Shown piece by piece: positions 55,001-62,903 of a stretch of 64,000 nt of DNA. This DNA comes from Rickettsiales endosymbiont of Stachyamoeba lipophora. GTDB lineage: Bacteria > Pseudomonadota > Alphaproteobacteria > Rickettsiales > 33-17. How positions within the stretch are numbered: the first letter of the stretch is position 1; every line of letters starts with the position of its first letter. The notes below the pieces were generated by a model. That model worked only from the letters and a program-made list of their open reading frames with translations. It had not been told where the DNA came from and made no database searches. The DNA is taken from positions 772,156 to 836,155 of the forward strand of contig NZ_CP033611.1 in the NCBI RefSeq assembly GCF_003932735.1, read 5' to 3'. Position numbers and translations under genes: made by a program.

Positions 55001-55436
55001 TATAATAACCCGTGCTATCTTGTCCTAGAAGCATTCCTTCTTTTTGCCTAAGTCCTGCTTTTTTAATATCTTCTTCGTTTGCCCATTTTGCATCACCATG
55101 AATAGATTCTTTTTTCTTAAATGGCCGCCAGGCAAAAATATGACTGCGGAACTTATATAGGAATAATGCAATAATTAATGGTATACCGCCAGCACATGCT
55201 AAGATCTTTATGACTAAATAATTATTAGCATCCCAAGGAAGTAAGGCATAATTTTGAGCATACCATTTGAGATATACATAAAGATTCAATACATCTTGAA
55301 AGCCAAATTTTAAGTAATTAAATCCCCATACCGAGACGGTAAAAAGAGCACCGCAGAGATAAATTACTAGCAAAGTGCTAAGTAAATATAAGCAAGCTAA
55401 AGTGATAAAGTTACGAATACGATCAATAAATTCCAT
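52086..55436 (-). CDS. virD4: type IV secretion coupling protein VirD4/TraG with long acidic repeat tail
   Basis: This 1116-residue protein begins with two membrane segments (about 10-37 and 77-95) and a TraG/VirD4 ATPase core to about 565. The Walker A PTGSGKGV is at 158-165, Walker B VLFMMDEFPTLGKM at 401-414, and FLIIQDTEQLRDIY and the SANNYQTAELISKLCGNKTV signature follow. It would select substrates for a type IV secretion channel. Usual Rickettsiales VirD4 is near 600 residues, so about 550 residues are extra. The extension is very acidic, Gln/Asn/Ser rich and presumably disordered, with four 67-residue repeats. No virB gene is in this window. Confidence 0.93.
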   Translation of the reverse strand: MEFIDRIRNFITLACLYLLSTLLVIYLCGALFTVSVWGFNYLKFGFQDVLNLYVYLKWYAQNYALLPWDANNYLVIKILACAGGIPLIIALFLYKFRSHIFAWRPFKKKESIHGDAKWANEEDIKKAGLRQKEGMLLGQDSTGYYISGGYQHALLFAPTGSGKGVGFVIPNLLYWHESVIVHDIKLENYELTSGWRAKLGQQVFVWEPANPDGFTHCYNPIDWVSPKPGQMVDDVQKIANLILPKKDFWENEARTLFVGIVLYLLAVPDKTKSFGEVVRTLRSDDCVYNLAVVLDTIGKYIHPVAYMNIAAFLQKADKERSGVISTLNSGLELWANPLIDAATARSDFNIMMFKKIKTTIYVGLTPDNIKRLEPLMKVFYQQASEFLSRKIPKKEDEPYGVLFMMDEFPTLGKMEQFKTGIAYFRGYNVRLFLIIQDTEQLRDIYEEAGMNSFLSNSTYRITFSANNYQTAELISKLCGNKTVEQTSMNKPKFLDFNPASRSMHVSQTQRALLLPQEVINLPRDDQIVLIESFPPIKSKKIRYYDDKFFTKRLLPPIVIPQQEPYDPNKFRSTATKKEDGKSEENNISNNLLEDAESPADTVQTTQPDLPQNDDDFKFDFELDDELTPEDNKDLIKQLRSNPTAKLAEEENDDDDFDFNFDLDDEEEDQQFLAQNPAYQSQTHDNTSGEEEELEHENTNNLAKQLQSNPAAKHAEEENDDDDFDFNFDLDDEEEEQQHAAQNPAYQSQTHDNTSGEEAELEHENANNLAKQLQSNPAAKHAEEESDDNDSDFNFDLDDEDEEQQHAAQNPAYQSQTHDNTSGEEAELEHENANNLAKQLQSNPAAKHAEEESDDNDSDFNFDLDDEEEEQQLVTQNPAYHSQTHDNTSDEEEGNNTEEASSDENSSTGETTTTQLETEAATSKPSVVSSHQEELPSYHEQSNAALLAPKSEHNLIHNILSSQTPIIQPNIPTSKTKKVDESDSTSSTPSSPNSVNTGSLNTALPEEVSSKRKYVEPIAAASQVADTQPTLEDRQHPTTQQEEIELIPLPTKNETLASENNTKTDLAAGKETSKNAHIYPEFKDIVIGAEEPTEEDDFNSNQADSDDNDSSDIPKPK
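52740..53543 (-). repeat. four 201-bp tandem repeats encoding acidic 67-residue units in VirD4
   Basis: The period is exactly 201 bp (67 codons), seen from the recurring catcatccaaatcaaag segment at 52841, 53042, 53243 and 53444. Each unit reads about KQLxSNPxAKxAEE, then DDFDFNFDLDDEEEEQQ, then QNPAYQSQTHDNTSG. Copies two to four (from the N-terminal side) are closest to each other; the outermost ones are more diverged. A fifth, partial acidic unit (FKFDFELDDELT) precedes them near 53590. Copy number may vary between strains. Confidence 0.95.
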
Positions 55437-55486
55437 GGTATTATTTGAATAAATAAATTCTTAAGTTAACATTTTAATACATTTTT

Positions 55487-56005
55487 TTATAAAAAATCAA
55501 TGACTTCGTGAAGAAATTTAATTTTTAATATAGAAGGATCATATAATTTCTGATCATTGTTTAATTGAAAGCGTTTAGTAATGTTTAGTTTTTTTGCTGG
55601 TATCAGGTCAGTTTCTTTATCTCCTATCATAATTGATTGTGAAACGTCAATATTATAATCTTGAATTGCTTTTTCAAACATCCCGCTAGCAGGTTTGCGA
55701 CAATTACACATTTCTTGGTCAATTTCAGGATGATGTGGGCAATAATAAATCTCAGTAATATGAATATTATTAGCTTGAAATTCTTGAGTCATCCAATTAT
55801 GTAGTTTAGATAAATCTTTTTCTGTATAGTATCCTCTTGCAATCCCCGATTGATTAGTAATTATTATTATAAGGTATCCCTTCTCAATTGCTTTGCTACA
55901 TAAGTCAAATATACCTTCCTGCCATTCAAAATTATCAATTTGATAAACATATCCAAAATCAACATTTATTACCCCATCACGATCAAGAAATAAGGCTTTT
56001 TTCAT
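55487..56005 (-). CDS. gmhB: D-glycero-D-manno-heptose 1,7-bisphosphate phosphatase
   Basis: This 172-residue HAD-family phosphatase has nucleophile D8 and D10 in FLDRDGVINVD, IITNQSGIARGYY near 50 and MIGDKETDLIPA near 142. The zinc-binding CPHHPEIDQEMCNCRKP insertion near 86-103 is typical of GmhB. It removes the phosphate at C7 in ADP- or GDP-heptose synthesis. It is last in the heptose operon, abutting hddC. Confidence 0.93.
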   Translation of the reverse strand: MKKALFLDRDGVINVDFGYVYQIDNFEWQEGIFDLCSKAIEKGYLIIIITNQSGIARGYYTEKDLSKLHNWMTQEFQANNIHITEIYYCPHHPEIDQEMCNCRKPASGMFEKAIQDYNIDVSQSIMIGDKETDLIPAKKLNITKRFQLNNDQKLYDPSILKIKFLHEVIDFL

Positions 56006-56713
56006 TTAACAAACCTTCATTTTTATGGATAATTCCTCTTGAGCTTTATAATAATCCTCTGGAATACCAAAATCAATAAAATAACGCGAACCTTGATAAG
56101 CAAATACTTTAAGCTTGTTGGTATTATTGCTAAGCAAATCATATTCAAAAGAAAAATATTCAGGATAGATACTGTTCAAATTAAATATTTTGGGGTTGAT
56201 TAGATAAATCCCGCAGTTAATTAACCCTTGAGCTCCGTCATTGTTTTTCTCTGCAAATTGAGTGACTTGCATTTTATCATCAGTAATTAATTGGCCAAAT
56301 CTTCCTACATTTGCTACTTCTCTTGCCAGCAAGCTAATATCAGCTTGGTAAGATTTATGAAAAGATAAAAATTCAGAGAGCTGGAACTCATTGAAAGTAT
56401 CGCCATTTAAAACTAGAATATCTTCTGTAATATTCAACGTTTTAAGAACGTAATTGATACTTCCGCCGGTACCCTTAGGGTGCCCTTCATTAATAGTAAT
56501 TACCTGTGGATGGTTCTTAAAATGGTCTTCAATAATTTCAGCTTTGTAGCTTACAGCTAAAATAATTTGAGTAATTATTTGTGTAGCCAGTAAATGATTT
56601 ACTAATAAATCTAGATAAGGCTTTCCAGCTATAAGGGCCATTGGTTTAGGAGAATCTTTCACTATGGAAGCCAGCCTGGTTCCTTTGCCGCCAGCAAGAA
56701 TTATAGCGCGCAT
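56006..56713 (-). CDS. hddC: heptose-1-phosphate guanylyltransferase-type nucleotidyltransferase
   Basis: This 235-residue sugar-phosphate nucleotidyltransferase has IILAGGKGTRLASIVKDSPKPM at its N-terminus, VLNGDTFNEF near 100 and the closing FIDFGIPEDYYKAQ. In the context of hddA, gmhA and gmhB it most likely makes GDP-D-glycero-alpha-D-manno-heptose. The guanylyl specificity is inferred from neighbours, not read from residues. It overlaps gmhA by 13 bp. Confidence 0.85.
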   Translation of the reverse strand: MRAIILAGGKGTRLASIVKDSPKPMALIAGKPYLDLLVNHLLATQIITQIILAVSYKAEIIEDHFKNHPQVITINEGHPKGTGGSINYVLKTLNITEDILVLNGDTFNEFQLSEFLSFHKSYQADISLLAREVANVGRFGQLITDDKMQVTQFAEKNNDGAQGLINCGIYLINPKIFNLNSIYPEYFSFEYDLLSNNTNKLKVFAYQGSRYFIDFGIPEDYYKAQEELSIKMKVC

Positions 56714-57333
56714 GCCATAGCGGTTTTAGGGTTATATTCCATGCCAAAAATAGCTTCTTCAATAAGCGCGCAAATAATATGTCCTAACATAATATGCCCT
56801 TCTTGTATTTTAGGGGTTAGTTTGCTTGGAATTTGTATTACATAATCACATAAAGTTGCCATTTTACCACCAGGTTCTCCAGTTAATCCAATAACAGTTA
56901 TACCGCGGTTTTTAGCAGATTCAATAGCATTTAAAATATTAGCTGAATTTCCAGAAGTTGAAATGGCAAAAAATACATCCCCTCGATTGCCAAGAGCCTC
57001 AATTTGCCTTGAAAAAGAATATTGATAGCCATAATCGTTGCCTATTGCAGTTAACGCTGAAGTGTCGGTTGTTATCGCAATTGCTGCAAGTCCTGGGCGA
57101 TCATAATTTAATTTGCTGACTAGTTCTGCAGCAAGATGTTGTGAATCAGCTGCACTGCCGCCATTCCCAGCAAATATAAGTTTATGGCCTAAATTAATTT
57201 GATTGGTACAAAATGCAGCGATTTCTTCAATTAGAGTGAGTAGATTATGATCATCTAAAACTTTTGTAAATGTTTCGATTGAATTGTGAATTTCGTTTTT
57301 GATAATTTCATTAAAGTGGGTAGTTAAGCTCAT
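56701..57333 (-). CDS. gmhA: phosphoheptose isomerase (sedoheptulose 7-phosphate isomerase)
   Basis: This 210-residue SIS-domain protein has the GmhA signatures FAGNGGSAADSQHLAAELVSKL (about 54-75), SALTAIGNDYGYQYSFSRQIEALG and FFAISTSGNSANILNAIESAK, and EGHIMLGHIICALIEE at the C-terminus. It converts sedoheptulose 7-phosphate to heptose 7-phosphate, the first committed step. Its 3' end overlaps hddC by 13 bp. Confidence 0.95.
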   Translation of the reverse strand: MSLTTHFNEIIKNEIHNSIETFTKVLDDHNLLTLIEEIAAFCTNQINLGHKLIFAGNGGSAADSQHLAAELVSKLNYDRPGLAAIAITTDTSALTAIGNDYGYQYSFSRQIEALGNRGDVFFAISTSGNSANILNAIESAKNRGITVIGLTGEPGGKMATLCDYVIQIPSKLTPKIQEGHIMLGHIICALIEEAIFGMEYNPKTAMACAL

Positions 57334-57355
57334 TTGTGTTTAATCCTATATCAAA

Positions 57356-58393
57356 TTAACTTGCTAGCTTATGTGAGTTATTTGCCCAGAATCTGCTGCT
57401 ATAGCCATCTTGATTATAATAAATGATAGTACTGCCATAATTATCATAATCGAATGGTATATAAATTAAGTGCTTTAATGCGCTTAAGATTTTTTGATGG
57501 CATTCTGGTTTGGCAAATACCAAAAGAAAACCACCTCCACCCGCGCCTAATAGCTTCCCACCTGTGGCACCATTTTGGAGTGCTGTTTGATAAATTTGAT
57601 CGATAGTATCGTTGGTAATTTTATCACTTAGACTGCGTTTTAATTGCCATGACTCATGTAGTAATTTGCCAAACTCATTGATATCACTATTTCCATGTAA
57701 GATGGATAGGCTCTCATCTACCATGCCCATCATAGTTTTGATTTCTTGTTCTTTGCTGCAAAGCCTTTGCATTTTGTCTTCTGCAATATTAGAAGCTGTA
57801 CGAGTAATGCCGGTATAAAATAACATTAAATGGCTTTTTAGTTCTTCTAGCTTATATAAAGGAAGTATTACTGGTTCAACTAAAAACTCCCCTTGTCGGT
57901 TAATATTAATTTTATTAAACCCACCAAGAGCTGTAGCAATTTGATCCTGAATACCTACTTTTTCTTGTAAGATATTTTGTTCCACATAAATTGCTTCTTG
58001 GGCGAGTTCAAAGCGACTTCTGTTTTGCCCTTTAAGAGCATAAGCTGCATTTAACATACCTACAGTAAAAGAGGAGCTAGAGCCAAGCCCGGAGCGGGCA
58101 GGTAAATCTCCCTGGTGAGAAATTTCTACGCCGCTAGTGATATCTAAGTAGCTTAAAACTCCTTTGACTGCAGGATGCTGAATTTCAGAATTGTGTTTAT
58201 CAATTAACTCAACTTTAGACCAGGAAACTTTTGAATGATGACCATGAAAAGGAGGATATTCTCGGCAGCTAATATAGCAATAATATTTAATACTGGTGGA
58301 TAATACTTTTCCACCAAAATTTTCATACCAAGTGTAATAATCAGACCCGCCACCAAAAAAAGAAATGCGATAAGGAGTTTTAGTTATTATCAT
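57356..58393 (-). CDS. hddA: D-glycero-alpha-D-manno-heptose 7-phosphate kinase (GHMP family)
   Basis: This 345-residue GHMP kinase has an N-terminal RISFFGGGSDYYTWYENFGG, the P-loop DLPARSGLGSSSSFTVGML near 96-114, and GATGGKLLGAGGGGFLLVFA near 275. These match HddA, which makes heptose 1,7-bisphosphate in the GDP-heptose route. It is first in the cluster; gmhA follows after 22 bp. Confidence 0.92.
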   Translation of the reverse strand: MIITKTPYRISFFGGGSDYYTWYENFGGKVLSTSIKYYCYISCREYPPFHGHHSKVSWSKVELIDKHNSEIQHPAVKGVLSYLDITSGVEISHQGDLPARSGLGSSSSFTVGMLNAAYALKGQNRSRFELAQEAIYVEQNILQEKVGIQDQIATALGGFNKININRQGEFLVEPVILPLYKLEELKSHLMLFYTGITRTASNIAEDKMQRLCSKEQEIKTMMGMVDESLSILHGNSDINEFGKLLHESWQLKRSLSDKITNDTIDQIYQTALQNGATGGKLLGAGGGGFLLVFAKPECHQKILSALKHLIYIPFDYDNYGSTIIYYNQDGYSSRFWANNSHKLAS

Positions 58394-58416
58394 TTTATCT
58401 AAAATTTTAACTAATT

Positions 58417-58791
58417 TTAGACAGATAATAACTTGTTACGAATAGTTTGCAAGGACGTTTTTATCTTAACCAATTGTTGAACATTTAAATCAATTAGTTG
58501 GGTAGTATCTTCCCAGAGAAAAGTAGCATTGTTGATTGATTCAGATTCTTTATTTTCTTTTAAAAATTGTATAGCCCCCTGGATAGTAAAACCTTTATTA
58601 TACAGTAAATCTTTTATGGTAATTAAAGTTTCTATTTGCTTATTATTATAATATCTACGGGCTTTAATTTTTTTGGGATTTATAGCTTTAAATTTTGTTT
58701 CCCAGAATCGTAATACATGGGTGGGCAAGCCAAGAAGTTGGGCTGCCTCACCGATTGTTTTATAACTATCAATTACTTTTGGTTCGGTCAT
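58417..58791 (-). CDS. MerR-family transcriptional regulator
   Basis: This 124-residue protein has an N-terminal winged helix (YKTIGEAAQLLGLPTHVLRFWETKFKAINPKKIKARRYYNNKQIETLITI), a typical MerR DNA-binding domain. A short helical C-terminus follows without obvious metal-binding cysteines. It overlaps ihfA by 4 bp, the standard ihfA-merR pair of alphaproteobacteria. It precedes hddA by 23 bp, so it could be co-transcribed with the heptose genes. Its target is unknown. Confidence 0.9.
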   Translation of the reverse strand: MTEPKVIDSYKTIGEAAQLLGLPTHVLRFWETKFKAINPKKIKARRYYNNKQIETLITIKDLLYNKGFTIQGAIQFLKENKESESINNATFLWEDTTQLIDLNVQQLVKIKTSLQTIRNKLLSV

Positions 58792-59093
58792 TGGTTATTT
58801 TTGCGCTTATTGATTTGATCTTTAAGTTTTTTGGAAATTGTAAATCTTACTACATTACGCGCATTTATGGGAAATTCAACCATAGTTTTTGGATTTCTAC
58901 CTACTCTTTTTTCCTTACTTCTAACTTCAAATTTACCAAAATTAGTAATGCTAACCGATTCACCAGTGGAAAGCTTTCTAACAATGACATTAAGAATATT
59001 GTTTACCATTTCTAGGCATTCAGTTTCAGAAAAGCCGGTTCTTTTGTTTAATTGTGTAGCTATTGCAGCTTTGGTAATGGTATCGCTTAACAT
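58788..59093 (-). CDS. ihfA: integration host factor subunit alpha
   Basis: This 101-residue HU/IHF-family protein begins MLSDTITKAAIATQLNKRTGFSETE and has the DNA-bending arm ITNFGKFEVRSKEKRVGRNPKTMVEFPI with the intercalating Pro. Length and the merR neighbour favour IhfA over HU. IHF bends DNA at specific sites and would assist sigma-54 promoters such as the one proposed for flgF. Confidence 0.9.
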   Translation of the reverse strand: MLSDTITKAAIATQLNKRTGFSETECLEMVNNILNVIVRKLSTGESVSITNFGKFEVRSKEKRVGRNPKTMVEFPINARNVVRFTISKKLKDQINKRKNNQ

Positions 59094-59209
59094 TTTTTTA
59101 CCTTTAAATAATTAAAATTTAGCCAGGCTATTAGTTAATTATTTAATAAGTTGATTGTCCTGTCAATTTAAAAATTAATTTTTAAATAATAATTACAAAG
59201 TTTTAGTAA

Positions 59210-59974
59210 TTATTTAGCACTTAGCAGCTCTTCTAAATTGCTTAGTAATATGCTGATATCCTCTGGTCGTGATAAACGATGATCTCCATCTTTTATTAAT
59301 TCAACTCTTACATTTGTAGAGGTTATCTTATGAGCGATATTAATCGCCTTTACATAGGGTACAGACAAATCTTCCATGCCTTGAAGCAGCCTTACAGGAC
59401 AATTTATTTCGATTTGTGATTTATTTAATAAAAGATGTTTTCTACTATCTACAACTAATTCTTTTCTCACAAAGTAGTAAGTATTGCTCTCTGGATAATT
59501 AATATTGATTTCTCCTTGAGCTAATAAAGTATCTCTTTCAACTGTATTTAATTTTTCCCAAAAGAAATCTTCTGTAAAATCGGGGGCTGCAGCAATTCCA
59601 ATAAATCCTTTAATGCGTTTGGGCATATGAAGTGCTGCTAACATAGCAAGCCAACCGCCCATGCTGGAACCTATTAAGATAATGTCACGTGAAGTCAGTT
59701 TTTCTAACACCAAAATCACATCTTTTAACCAAGAATCTAAAGATCCATCAAACTTATCACCACTGGATTCGCCATGGTTGCTTAAATCAAAAGACAGAAA
59801 ATCTAAATTGTTATTAACACAATAGTTCCATAGTTCCGTAGTTTTAGTGCCACGTTTATCAGACCTAAATCCATGAATAAAAACTATTTCAGGTGTGTCG
59901 TTTGACTTTACTATATTTTTAAGGTAAGCAAGTGTGTGATTAGCACAAATATTTATAAATTTTGTATCATTCAT
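59210..59974 (-). CDS. alpha/beta hydrolase (ABHD10/Bem46-like)
   Basis: This 254-residue hydrolase has an oxyanion-loop HGFRSDKRG (about 34-42), SFDLSNHGESSG, the nucleophile elbow IGSSMGGW with S104, D202 in LLQGMEDLSVPY and H232 in DGDHRLSRPED. There is no signal peptide. Similar proteins act as thioesterases or esterases; the substrate is unknown. It is divergent from the glycosyltransferase gene with about 35 bp between starts. The 116-bp gap to ihfA contains a 20-bp AT palindrome (59167-59186). Confidence 0.88.
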   Translation of the reverse strand: MNDTKFINICANHTLAYLKNIVKSNDTPEIVFIHGFRSDKRGTKTTELWNYCVNNNLDFLSFDLSNHGESSGDKFDGSLDSWLKDVILVLEKLTSRDIILIGSSMGGWLAMLAALHMPKRIKGFIGIAAAPDFTEDFFWEKLNTVERDTLLAQGEININYPESNTYYFVRKELVVDSRKHLLLNKSQIEINCPVRLLQGMEDLSVPYVKAINIAHKITSTNVRVELIKDGDHRLSRPEDISILLSNLEELLSAK

Positions 59975-60009
59975 AATTAATCAACCCTATCAATGATTTG
60001 AAACTCCCT

Positions 60010-61173
60010 ATGCAATATCATAAAAAAGAACATAAGCCAACTATCTTACAGATTTTACCTGCTTTAAATTCTGGAGGAGTAGAACGTGGTACTATCGAGA
60101 TTGCTCAAGCAATCAGCGAAAATAATATGCAATCTATAGTATCTTCTAATGGTGGAAGATTGGTAAGTAAGTTAATAGAGCTTAATATAAAGCATCTGCA
60201 TTTACCCTTACACTCTAAAAATCCTTTAGTTATGTATCGTAATATCAAGCTTTTAACAGGTATTATTAAAGAACATGGAATAAATTTATTACATGCCCGA
60301 TCACGAGCTCCTGCATGGAGTGGATATTATGCGGCTAAAAAAGCAGGTATACCATTTGTAACTACTTTTCATGGTCTTTATGGGAATAATTTGTTCAAAA
60401 AACATTATAACCAAATAATGGTTAAAAGTGATGCAATTATTGCGGTATCAAATTATATTAAAGCACATATTGTTGAACTTTATCCTGAAGTAGAATCCAA
60501 GATAACTGTTATCCATCGAGGAATTGATCCGGCTTACTTTAATGCAAATAGAATCACTAAGCAAATGCAAGAAATTGTATTAGCCAAATTAGGTATACAT
60601 TATGATGTAAGTAATAAGAGTTTGATAATGCTACCAGGCAGGATTAGCAATTGGAAGGGGCAAGAAATATTTATAGAAGCTCTAAGTTATTTAAAAGAGC
60701 AAGATTTTCTTGGGATTATAATTGGCGAAAATCATCATCCTAGGTATCAAGAAAAGCTTAAGAAGCTAGTGGCTGATTATAAGCTCGAAAATAAAATTAT
60801 TTTTGCAGATCCTTTAAAGGATATGCCATCTCTTTATAGCATTGCGGATTTAGTAGTGGTTCCTTCCATTAAAGGTGAGGCCTTTGGTAGGGTGGCTATT
60901 GAAGCTCAATCTATGGGTAAAATAGTTATTGCCAGTAATGTAGGTGGATGTGTAGAAACTATAATTGATGGCAAGACAGGATTGTTATTTGAAAATAAAA
61001 ACCCTATAGATTTTGCAGAAAAAATCAATCACGCTTTGAACTTAAGTAAACATGAAAAAGAGCTAATTGCAAAAAATGCTAGACAACATGTGATAGAAAA
61101 TTTTAACCTTAAGAATATGCAAGAGCAAACTATTAACGTATATAATAACCTGCTTGGATTAAATGTCACATAA
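60010..61173 (+). CDS. glycosyltransferase family 4 protein
   Basis: This protein is about 387 residues from ATG 60010. The frame is open from TTG 59998, but the ATG is more plausible. The N-terminal domain has ILQILPALNSGGVERGTIEIA, and the C-terminal Rossmann domain has MLPGRISNWKGQEIFIEAL and the GT4 EX7E motif in GEAFGRVAIEAQSMGK (about 290-305). It is a cytoplasmic retaining transferase acting on LPS core or another surface glycan. It overlaps the next glycosyltransferase by 11 bp. Confidence 0.9.
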   Translation: MQYHKKEHKPTILQILPALNSGGVERGTIEIAQAISENNMQSIVSSNGGRLVSKLIELNIKHLHLPLHSKNPLVMYRNIKLLTGIIKEHGINLLHARSRAPAWSGYYAAKKAGIPFVTTFHGLYGNNLFKKHYNQIMVKSDAIIAVSNYIKAHIVELYPEVESKITVIHRGIDPAYFNANRITKQMQEIVLAKLGIHYDVSNKSLIMLPGRISNWKGQEIFIEALSYLKEQDFLGIIIGENHHPRYQEKLKKLVADYKLENKIIFADPLKDMPSLYSIADLVVVPSIKGEAFGRVAIEAQSMGKIVIASNVGGCVETIIDGKTGLLFENKNPIDFAEKINHALNLSKHEKELIAKNARQHVIENFNLKNMQEQTINVYNNLLGLNVT

Positions 61174-61975
61174 TAGACTTCCAATTTCTGTATTTATTAT
61201 TGCTAAAAATGAAGCTTTGCGTATTGCGCAAGTCATTGAAAGCGTTATAGATTGGGTTGATGAAGTTATTGTTATCGACAGCGGTAGTACAGATAAAACG
61301 GTTGAGATAGCTGAAAATTTAGGATGCAAAGTTGTTTATCATGCTTGGCAAGGTTATGAAGTACAGAAAATTTATGGGGAGTCGCTTTGTGCCCATAAAT
61401 GGATCTTAAATATTGATGCAGATGAAGAGGTCAGTCCTGAGCTAGCAGCTGAAATTCAGGCTTTATTTAAAAATGGTAATGAACCATCTAAAAAAGCTTA
61501 TCGGCTTAAAATCACAGTGGTTCATAGATTTGAGAATCGAATTAGAAGATTTGCTCCTTTTAATGCACCGATCAGATTTTATCACAGAGATTTCGCAAGT
61601 TTTGCTAATAAAACCCAAATTCATAAAACCCACGATTCAGTAATAATTAACAAAGAGAGAATGAATGAGAATGAGGTGGTAACCCTTACAAAACCTGTTT
61701 TTCATCGCTCTATGTTATCAATTTGGCAAATGGTTTATAAAGGTAATTTCGTTACCACTGAACAAGCTGAAGATTTACTTAGCCAAGGCCGCAACCCATC
61801 ACTTATCCGCTTAATTTTTGAACCTTTTCTATTTTTCTTTAAATCCTTTATATTAAGACGACATTTTATTTTTGGTCTACACGGCTTTATAGATTCTGTT
61901 ATCTACAGCTTTATTAGATTCCTTAGGCTTGCTAAAGCACGCGAATTATTTGATCAACAAAAATTTCACAAATAA
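61163..61975 (+). CDS. glycosyltransferase family 2 protein (WaaE/KdtX-like)
   Basis: This 270-residue GT-A enzyme has the N-terminal ISVFIIAKNEALRIAQVIESV, VIVIDSGSTDKTVEIA near 34 and the metal-binding NIDADEEVSPEL near 89. The layout, including the C-terminal hydrophobic FEPFLFFFKSFILRR, matches the WaaE/KdtX group that adds glucose to LPS inner-core heptose. With the heptose operon nearby it suggests a heptose-containing core or glycan. Confidence 0.87.
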   Translation: MSHNRLPISVFIIAKNEALRIAQVIESVIDWVDEVIVIDSGSTDKTVEIAENLGCKVVYHAWQGYEVQKIYGESLCAHKWILNIDADEEVSPELAAEIQALFKNGNEPSKKAYRLKITVVHRFENRIRRFAPFNAPIRFYHRDFASFANKTQIHKTHDSVIINKERMNENEVVTLTKPVFHRSMLSIWQMVYKGNFVTTEQAEDLLSQGRNPSLIRLIFEPFLFFFKSFILRRHFIFGLHGFIDSVIYSFIRFLRLAKARELFDQQKFHK

Positions 61976-61999
61976 AGATTAATTCTTTAACTATTCATA

Positions 62000-62028
62000 T
62001 TGCTATTATATTAATAATTTAATACAAT
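62000..62028 (+). promoter_or_regulatory. sigma-70-type promoter ahead of the unknown Lys/Gln-rich gene
   Basis: TTGCTA (62000-62005) and TACAAT (62023-62028) are 17 bp apart, with the start codon at 62060 about 31 bp further on. This resembles the promoter of the 449-residue unknown gene at 34429. Confidence 0.55.
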
Positions 62029-62059
62029 ATATTAAATAGTTGTATATTTGGAGAAAGCT

Positions 62060-62845
62060 ATGTCTAAAAAAACAGATTCACAGCAAGTAAATTTTTCAGA
62101 ACTTTTAACATCAATGAATGATGTTAAAAAGATTCAGGCAATAAGAAACGAAATTACTTTTTCACACCAGCAGTCAATCAAAACAGCAGCCGCAGAAGGT
62201 ACACAAAAGCCTATTTACAAAGATCTTACCTTAAAAATAGGTAATGTTAAATTAACCTTAAATTTTGAGCAACAAGAGGCATTTAAAAAAGAGGCCGGTG
62301 CTAGAATAGATGCTATTAGAGAAGGCAAAACCCAGCAAGCACCAAAGCAAGAGAAAAAAGAACAATTACAGCAAAAGCAACAAACTGCTCAAGTACCTAA
62401 AGCTTCTGAAATTGATAAGCAAGCCATTACCATCAAAAGTGATTTAGCCAAATTTATAAATCCTCAACAAGTTCAAGCTCAAATGCAAAAGCAAGAAAAG
62501 CAAGCTATTAGGGAAGGCAAGTTAGAAGCTGCTTATAAAAGTTTAGAAGCAGGGATTAATAAAATTATATGGGCTAAACCTCAGGCTCCTCAACCTCAAG
62601 AAATGGTTAATAGCATTAGAATTCCTGGCAATACTGCAAAAGATGAGCATAAAAAGAAAGAAGCGCCAGTAGCTTCAATTAACAAATCTGCAACTACTTT
62701 AAAAGCAATTGGTGATATCTCCAAAGGACTCAAAGGTGTGCTGTCAATTGCTATCAGTGATGTTACAGAAAAGTTAACTCAAATCCGTAATAAAGAGCAA
62801 AATCAAGGCCGAAGTGGCAGAAAAAATGTAAACCTTTTTAAATAA
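62060..62845 (+). CDS. unknown Lys/Gln-rich protein, candidate secreted substrate
   Basis: From ATG 62060, which has GGAG six bases upstream, this is 261 residues (the frame is open from TTG 62048). No known domain is visible. A Gln/Lys-rich coil spans about 90-160 (KQEKKEQLQQKQQTAQVPK; QMQKQEKQAIREGKLEAAYKSLEAG), and the C-terminus is basic (RSGRKNVNLFK). There is no signal peptide or membrane helix. A hairpin terminator follows directly, so it is monocistronic. Composition and basic tail resemble type IV secretion substrates of intracellular bacteria; that is an inference. Confidence 0.75.
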   Translation: MSKKTDSQQVNFSELLTSMNDVKKIQAIRNEITFSHQQSIKTAAAEGTQKPIYKDLTLKIGNVKLTLNFEQQEAFKKEAGARIDAIREGKTQQAPKQEKKEQLQQKQQTAQVPKASEIDKQAITIKSDLAKFINPQQVQAQMQKQEKQAIREGKLEAAYKSLEAGINKIIWAKPQAPQPQEMVNSIRIPGNTAKDEHKKKEAPVASINKSATTLKAIGDISKGLKGVLSIAISDVTEKLTQIRNKEQNQGRSGRKNVNLFK

Positions 62846-62860
62846 AGTAAATTTATACCT

Positions 62861-62885
62861 AAAGAGGTTACATTGTAACCTCTTT
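62861..62885 (+). terminator. hairpin terminator between two unknown genes
   Basis: AAAGAGGTTAC, loop ATT, GTAACCTCTTT form an 11-bp stem 16 bp past the stop codon, followed by ATTATT. The U-rich end is short, but the position and stem are convincing. Confidence 0.75.
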
Positions 62886-62903
62886 ATTATCCAAGGGGGA
62901 AAT

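Noticed and set aside
59167-59186. 20-bp palindrome TTTAAAAATTAATTTTTAAA
   Set aside because: Made only of A and T in a very AT-rich gap; expected by chance and without other support.
59684-59696. Half parS-like gtCACGTGAAg in the alpha/beta hydrolase gene
   Set aside because: Only the CACGTGAA core matches; the outer positions needed by ParB do not.
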